A stretch of DNA of 64,000 nt from Bombyx mori (taxonomy: Eukaryota > Arthropoda > Insecta > Lepidoptera > Bombycidae), in assembly GCF_030269925.1 (NCBI RefSeq), contig NC_085128.1:9054501-9118500 (forward strand). Direction: 5' to 3'. The notes under the pieces are model-generated. The model was not told the origin of the DNA. It saw only the letters and a program-made list of their open reading frames with translations, and did no database searches. A program made the translations under genes and the position numbers. Below are positions 60,251 to 64,000 of this stretch, piece by piece. Position 1 is the stretch's first letter; each line of letters starts with the position of its first letter.

Positions 60251-60326
60251 TGTCTATAGACTTAGTATCAAACGGACCGTGAGTTCATTGAGGGCTTAAT
60301 ACAATTATATATAAAAAAAGATGTGA

Positions 60327-60848
60327 TGTCGTGGGACACCAGGTAGGAACGAAGTTCCTTCGGCTAATGTAGAATCGACACAATTTGCAAAAAAAAAATG
60401 GTGCTCAATTTTATGTAGGTTTTCTTGGTTTTTCTCTTAAATTTTGCTGATTAGTTTTTATTTAAGTACAGGAAAGTATTTAGGAAATTCAGTATTTTAG
60501 GAAATAATAAATTACGTAAAATAAAAAAAATAGTAATTCAAATTATTAATTAAAATAACAAAATATATCTCTTTATTTTTGGTTGACAACATAAAATCAC
60601 ATAGAAATAGAAATAATTACTAAATAGAGAGAGGAGGGAGGGGAACGAAAAGAAAGAAGGAGAAAGAGAAAGGTATTATACACTACTCGCTTGTGTATAC
60701 GACTGTCGCGCCTGCGCACGTCTCATTTAACGGTTTTATTCCACGGACTTTTTCTTACGGTTTTACTATCACATTTTTTTCAGTTCGGTCGCGCAGCAAA
60801 ATCCCTATCTCCTCCAAGCCTGCCGTAAGGAACTTCATTCCAAAAAAT
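60327..60848. repeat. Hairpin-bounded repeat, second copy
   Basis: The left end tgtcgtgggaca then ggaacgaagttcc (60346-60358) and the right end ggaacttcattcc (60829-60841) match the ends of the repeat at 8013. The interior is longer, with a purine-rich stretch at 60627-60673. Confidence 0.5.
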
Positions 60849-61180
60849 ATAAAAAATCTATGCATACAAGGTACGCGTGATGTCTCGAGCCAAGATCACG
60901 TTATGTATTAAGCGGATGACATTAAGCCACGTCTTTCGTCATTATTCAAAATGGAAGGCCGAACGGCGTTGTAAATTTTTCATAAGCTGTGTTCACAGTT
61001 TGTGTTAAAAATAGATTAATGCTTTAGTTGAAATCATCTTGAATCGGTACAGCTCTATGAATATCTCGCTCAAAATCGTTTTTACCTACCCAATTTTAGT
61101 ACAACGACATTTTTAAGTAAGACGACTACTAACTTATGTTTAGGTATAAATGATATTTAGTTTCTTGTTTTTATTTAATA

Positions 61181-61568
61181 ATAAACAAAATCTTTGGGCT
61201 CGACCTTGACAATTATATTTAGTGTAAGATTAAAATTTTTCAATAACAATAACTCTGTATCGTACTTTATTTATTCAAGTCTTTGATATCCTTCGAATTT
61301 TAATTTAAGCATCAAGAACATGTCATTCTTTTGAAGGATTTGTTTTCCAATTTTTAATAAACAAGTTTCAATTAAGTTTCATTTAAGTATCAATAAACAA
61401 AACCTTTGTGCTCGACCTTGATAATTATATTTAGTGTTAGATTAAAAAATTTCAATAACAAGAAATCTGTATCGTACTTTATTTATTCAAGTCTTTGATA
61501 TCCTCCGAATTTTAATCAAAGCATCAAGAAAATGTTATTGTTTTGAAGGATTTGTTTTCCAATTTTTA
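61181..61568. repeat. Near-tandem 176-bp duplication
   Basis: 61181-61356 and 61393-61568 are highly similar (shared ctcgaccttga, ctgtatcgtactttatttat, ttgaaggatttgttttccaa), separated by 36 bp. No coding content was seen. Confidence 0.8.
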
Positions 61569-61689
61569 GCGATTAAAATACGTTCATAGATCACTAAAAT
61601 CATTCGTATCGCTTACTGAAGGGGTTGTCCGTACGTGACTCTGTCTGTTGATTATCAAAAGTGGTAGTTAAACTTTAACAGAGATATTA

Positions 61690-61920
61690 CAAATTTGCTA
61701 GTGATAGGGCATTTTATGAGCCCGCACTGGTGGGTAACACCATCCTGCTTATTTCAGTTGAGGAGTAGTAATGTGATTCGGTTTAAAGGGACGCTATTGC
61801 ATTATGAGATCTGCGACTTGTAATTCATGTCTCGGGGTGGGTAATGGTTACTGCTACTATTACTAACTCCACTAACTCCAGGTGGGCCCTGAGCTGTTCC
61901 ACAATATAAGCAATAAAAAA
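61690..61920 (+). mobile_element. Bm1 SINE, diverged
   Basis: gtgatagggcattttatgag, caccatcctgcttatttcag, ccaggtgggccctgagct, A-rich tail. Confidence 0.6.
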
Positions 61921-62072
61921 AAATCTTGGTCAAGTAGTAAATGATCTTGACTATCGTAGCCTGGGTCCCATTTAAATTTCTGGTCAGAATCTGTTACTGT
62001 GCTTAGCGTCAGCGTGTACTCGTTTTTGTCATGCATGTGCGACTCTCGTAACATAAGTGACAATGCTGTGCT

Positions 62073-62318
62073 TACTGGTGGTAGGACCTCTTGTGAGTCC
62101 GCACGGGTAGGTACTACAACCCTGCCTATTTCTGCCGTGAAGCAGTAATGCGTTTCAGTTTGAAGGGTGGGGTAGCCGTTGTAACTATACTGAGACCTTA
62201 GAACTCATATCTCAAGGTGAGTGGCAGCATTTACGTTGTAGATGACTATGGGCTCCGGTAACTACTTAACACCAAGTGGGCTGTGAGCTCGTCCACCCAT
62301 ACATGCAATAAAAATAAA
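62073..62318 (+). mobile_element. Bm1 SINE 3' part
   Basis: From ttactggtggtaggacctct to cacccatacatgcaataaaa; well conserved. Confidence 0.86.
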
Positions 62319-62539
62319 AAATAGCTTGAAGTCGTTAACATGGAATAATTTGATAAAAAAATCCAATATTGGCAGCATTAAAGCGGCATCTGTAGACCAT
62401 CAAAAGCCATAGACATACCTCACGCGCCCGCTAGGCGTAGAAATCTTACATGAGGCTCGGTCCCCTGCCCGAAAAAAACACTAGTATTATATCGGTAACT
62501 AACATAGAATCAGAAGACGTTTGACAAAAAACATGAATC

Positions 62540-62665
62540 GTATTAATAAAATTATCAACATATATTTACCTACATATAAGTTTCAAGAACAAACAGCATT
62601 TGGACCGTCGATAAAGAATGCAAAAATACCCTCTCAGTGGAAGGTTTGCCTTTTTCGTTTCATTA
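62540..62665 (+). repeat. Diverged LTR-related copy
   Basis: Sense match to the middle and end of the LTR at 32625 (acatataagtttcaagaaca, catttggaccgtcgata, cagtggaaggtttgcc). Its end overlaps the left arm of an inverted repeat. Confidence 0.4.
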
Positions 62666-63117
62666 AACTAACGTTAAAAGATTGTATAATACAGCAGTCG
62701 TGAAGCATTATAATTATAATTTACACATTTTATTCGGTGATAGAAAAATTGTCGAGTTTTGCGCTATTTTTGTTCCGTTGTTGCGTATAAATCGTTAACT
62801 TGTAAAGAGGTCAACGCAAAAGCTTACTAAGGAGTATTTGTATAACTACGTCCATCACGGAAAATTCATAATTCCTAAAAGAAAGAAAATTACTTAGTGG
62901 TGCATATTGTTTTAATAGCATATTAAATTTAGCGTTGGGAAACTACTGGGCATATCTAATTCTTATAATAATGGAAACCTATTACAAGGTCTTTGTTAAG
63001 AGCTTTAATAAAACTACCCATTAAAATAAATGATCAAAACGGTTATACATTCGGTACAATGCTTCACGACTGCTGTATTAAACAATCTTCGAACGTTAAT
63101 TTTGAAACGACAAAATT
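62650..63117. repeat. Long inverted repeat, possible MITE
   Basis: Arms 62650-62709 and 63058-63117 are inverted copies. The inner 18 bp (cagcagtcgtgaagcatt) match exactly; the outer part has a few mismatches. The ~348-bp spacer is AT-rich and non-coding. TA dinucleotides flank the perfect core, which would fit a Tc1/mariner-type MITE. Confidence 0.55.
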
Positions 63118-63127
63118 TTGTCGTTTC
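63104..63127. repeat. 24-bp perfect palindrome
   Basis: gaaacgacaaaa followed directly by its reverse complement, at the outer end of the inverted repeat at 62650-63117. Confidence 0.9.
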
Positions 63128-63369
63128 GTAAATTAGCCAGGACAAACAAACAGAAATATATTATAATTCATGTTTTGGTCTCGGTCAACTACAAATAAAT
63201 TTATGACCTTAAAAGCCTTTAGTCCGAAATCGGTGACAAATACTTCAATTTATTTTTATTTCGATTGTAATCTACATACATTGAAACCCGTTAAAGTTAA
63301 TCTTTTATAATAATAGGCTATTTGGAATTTTTGGTGTTTTGTATGTTGCACGGGTTTTTTTTTCTGAAT

Positions 63370-63575
63370 TGTTCCGCCCACCACCCACCGTCGGCGTAAA
63401 GTTCACCATGGATACATTGTACCCATCTTCAATGCGTTTCTAGAGATATTTATTTATTATTTAGCTCCCCAGTGTTTCCCGAGCGCTACGGTATGTACTA
63501 CTTCAAACGAGGTTTGAAAACAGTCCTTAGGAGCAAGGTTGTTCCCCTAGCATTGTTAATATCGTTGATCGATAA
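63370..63575 (+). mobile_element. Decayed LINE 3' end
   Basis: Diverged sense copy of the RLWNELP family (aatgcgtttctagag, cccgagcgctacggtatgta, ttcaaacgaggtttg), directly followed by the antisense LINE tail at 63577. Confidence 0.6.
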
Positions 63576-63576
63576 G

Positions 63577-63885
63577 TAATTTTTTTTTCTACCTATCCTG
63601 ATACTGATAGCCTTGAGAGGTGTTTTGCAGAATCTACTACCGGATCGGAAACGCGACCCATTGAGAAGATCCGGCAAGAAACCAGTGGGCTGTGTCTATG
63701 GGTTAATTTATTCGTCGAGTCCTTCGTTGTAAGCGAAGGGTTCGGCCAGGATGGTAATCGGTGCTTGACGTACCTAAAAGCACTGTTAATGGATCGAGAG
63801 GATCCGTAATGACGTGTTTAGGGCGACGTCGACTGTTTACCGATAAGCCAAGAGGTGTTGTATATGCTTACTAGGCTGCACTAAA
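63577..63885 (-). mobile_element. LINE 3' end fragment
   Basis: Antisense copy of the same 3' UTR (ctaccggatcggaaacgcgacc, gggttaatttattcgtcgag) plus the last part of ORF2. Its poly-T tail is at about 63579-63588. Confidence 0.72.
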
Positions 63886-64000
63886 AGTACCGGGAATGGA
63901 ATATTTCCACTGTCCCTGTCATATTAAAATCTTCTTAATTGAAAACTCCTTGGTTTTAAAAATCGAATACCATTTATTTATTTAAAAAAAGATTCTCAGT

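Noticed and set aside
59812..60282. 156-aa + strand frame
   Set aside because: The conserved coding sense is on the minus strand (RTE C-terminus GRGRPKK); the + frame is low-complexity Ser/Phe/Ile.
1..64000. CRISPR array, prokaryotic operon or defence island
   Set aside because: Repeats are SINE, LINE and LTR pieces, genes have introns and polyadenylation signals, and no spacer-repeat array is present.

Overview
The window is nuclear DNA from a lepidopteran, almost certainly the silkworm Bombyx mori. The evidence is a gene whose spliced product I recognise as larval cuticle protein LCP30, more than twenty copies of the Bm1 SINE, and several insect non-LTR (LINE) families. Host coding sequence is only about 2.6 kb of the 64 kb. 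The rest is AT-rich DNA and mobile elements.

Host genes: four genes, all on the + strand and all rebuilt here from GT-AG splice sites. (1) 6953-10460, a 159-aa RR-1 cuticular protein in five exons. (2) 27478-30107, LCP30, 239 aa in five exons. (3) 38779-40655, a secreted 265-aa glycine-rich protein in three exons; it has DDGKY repeats like its neighbours but no Rebers-Riddiford (chitin-binding) domain. (4) 49171-58993, a 213-aa LCP30-like RR-1 protein whose first intron is 8.6 kb. Every gene begins with a tiny exon encoding only 4-5 residues of the signal peptide, followed by a phase-0 intron, the usual arthropod cuticle-gene plan. Good TATA boxes precede genes 1, 2 and 4. Genes 2-4 share [D/N]-x-G-[K/R]-Y repeats at the mature N-terminus and look like one local tandem family. 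The products are expected to be secreted by epidermis and built into the chitinous cuticle.

Mobile DNA, left to right: 1-6.9 kb holds Bm1 pieces, LINE tails, an R2/R4-type endonuclease remnant and an antisense Jockey-like LINE fragment. 11-19 kb is mostly decayed SINEs plus a short R1-type LINE with an exact target-site duplication (TSD). 19.4-24.6 kb is a full-length but dead Jockey-clade LINE with an 11-bp TSD, an initiator/DPE-like 5' promoter and two ORFs. 30.6-36.7 kb is a graveyard of antisense LINE pieces, a second R1-type tail with a 13-bp TSD, and a miniature LTR element of about 760 bp (180-bp LTRs, no coding capacity). 41-48 kb has Bm1 copies, two of them full length with Pol III A and B boxes. 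49.5-56.3 kb is a second full-length LINE, antisense inside intron 1 of gene 4, with a 12-bp TSD, a TAA-type tail and a 64-nt internal poly-A tract. 59-64 kb holds an RTE remnant, a hairpin-bounded repeat also found in gene 1, a tandem duplication and a long inverted repeat.

I found no CRISPR, operon or defence-type system. The most unusual items are the RR-less gene 3, the LINE-expanded gene 4, the miniature LTR element, and the structured repeats of unknown class.
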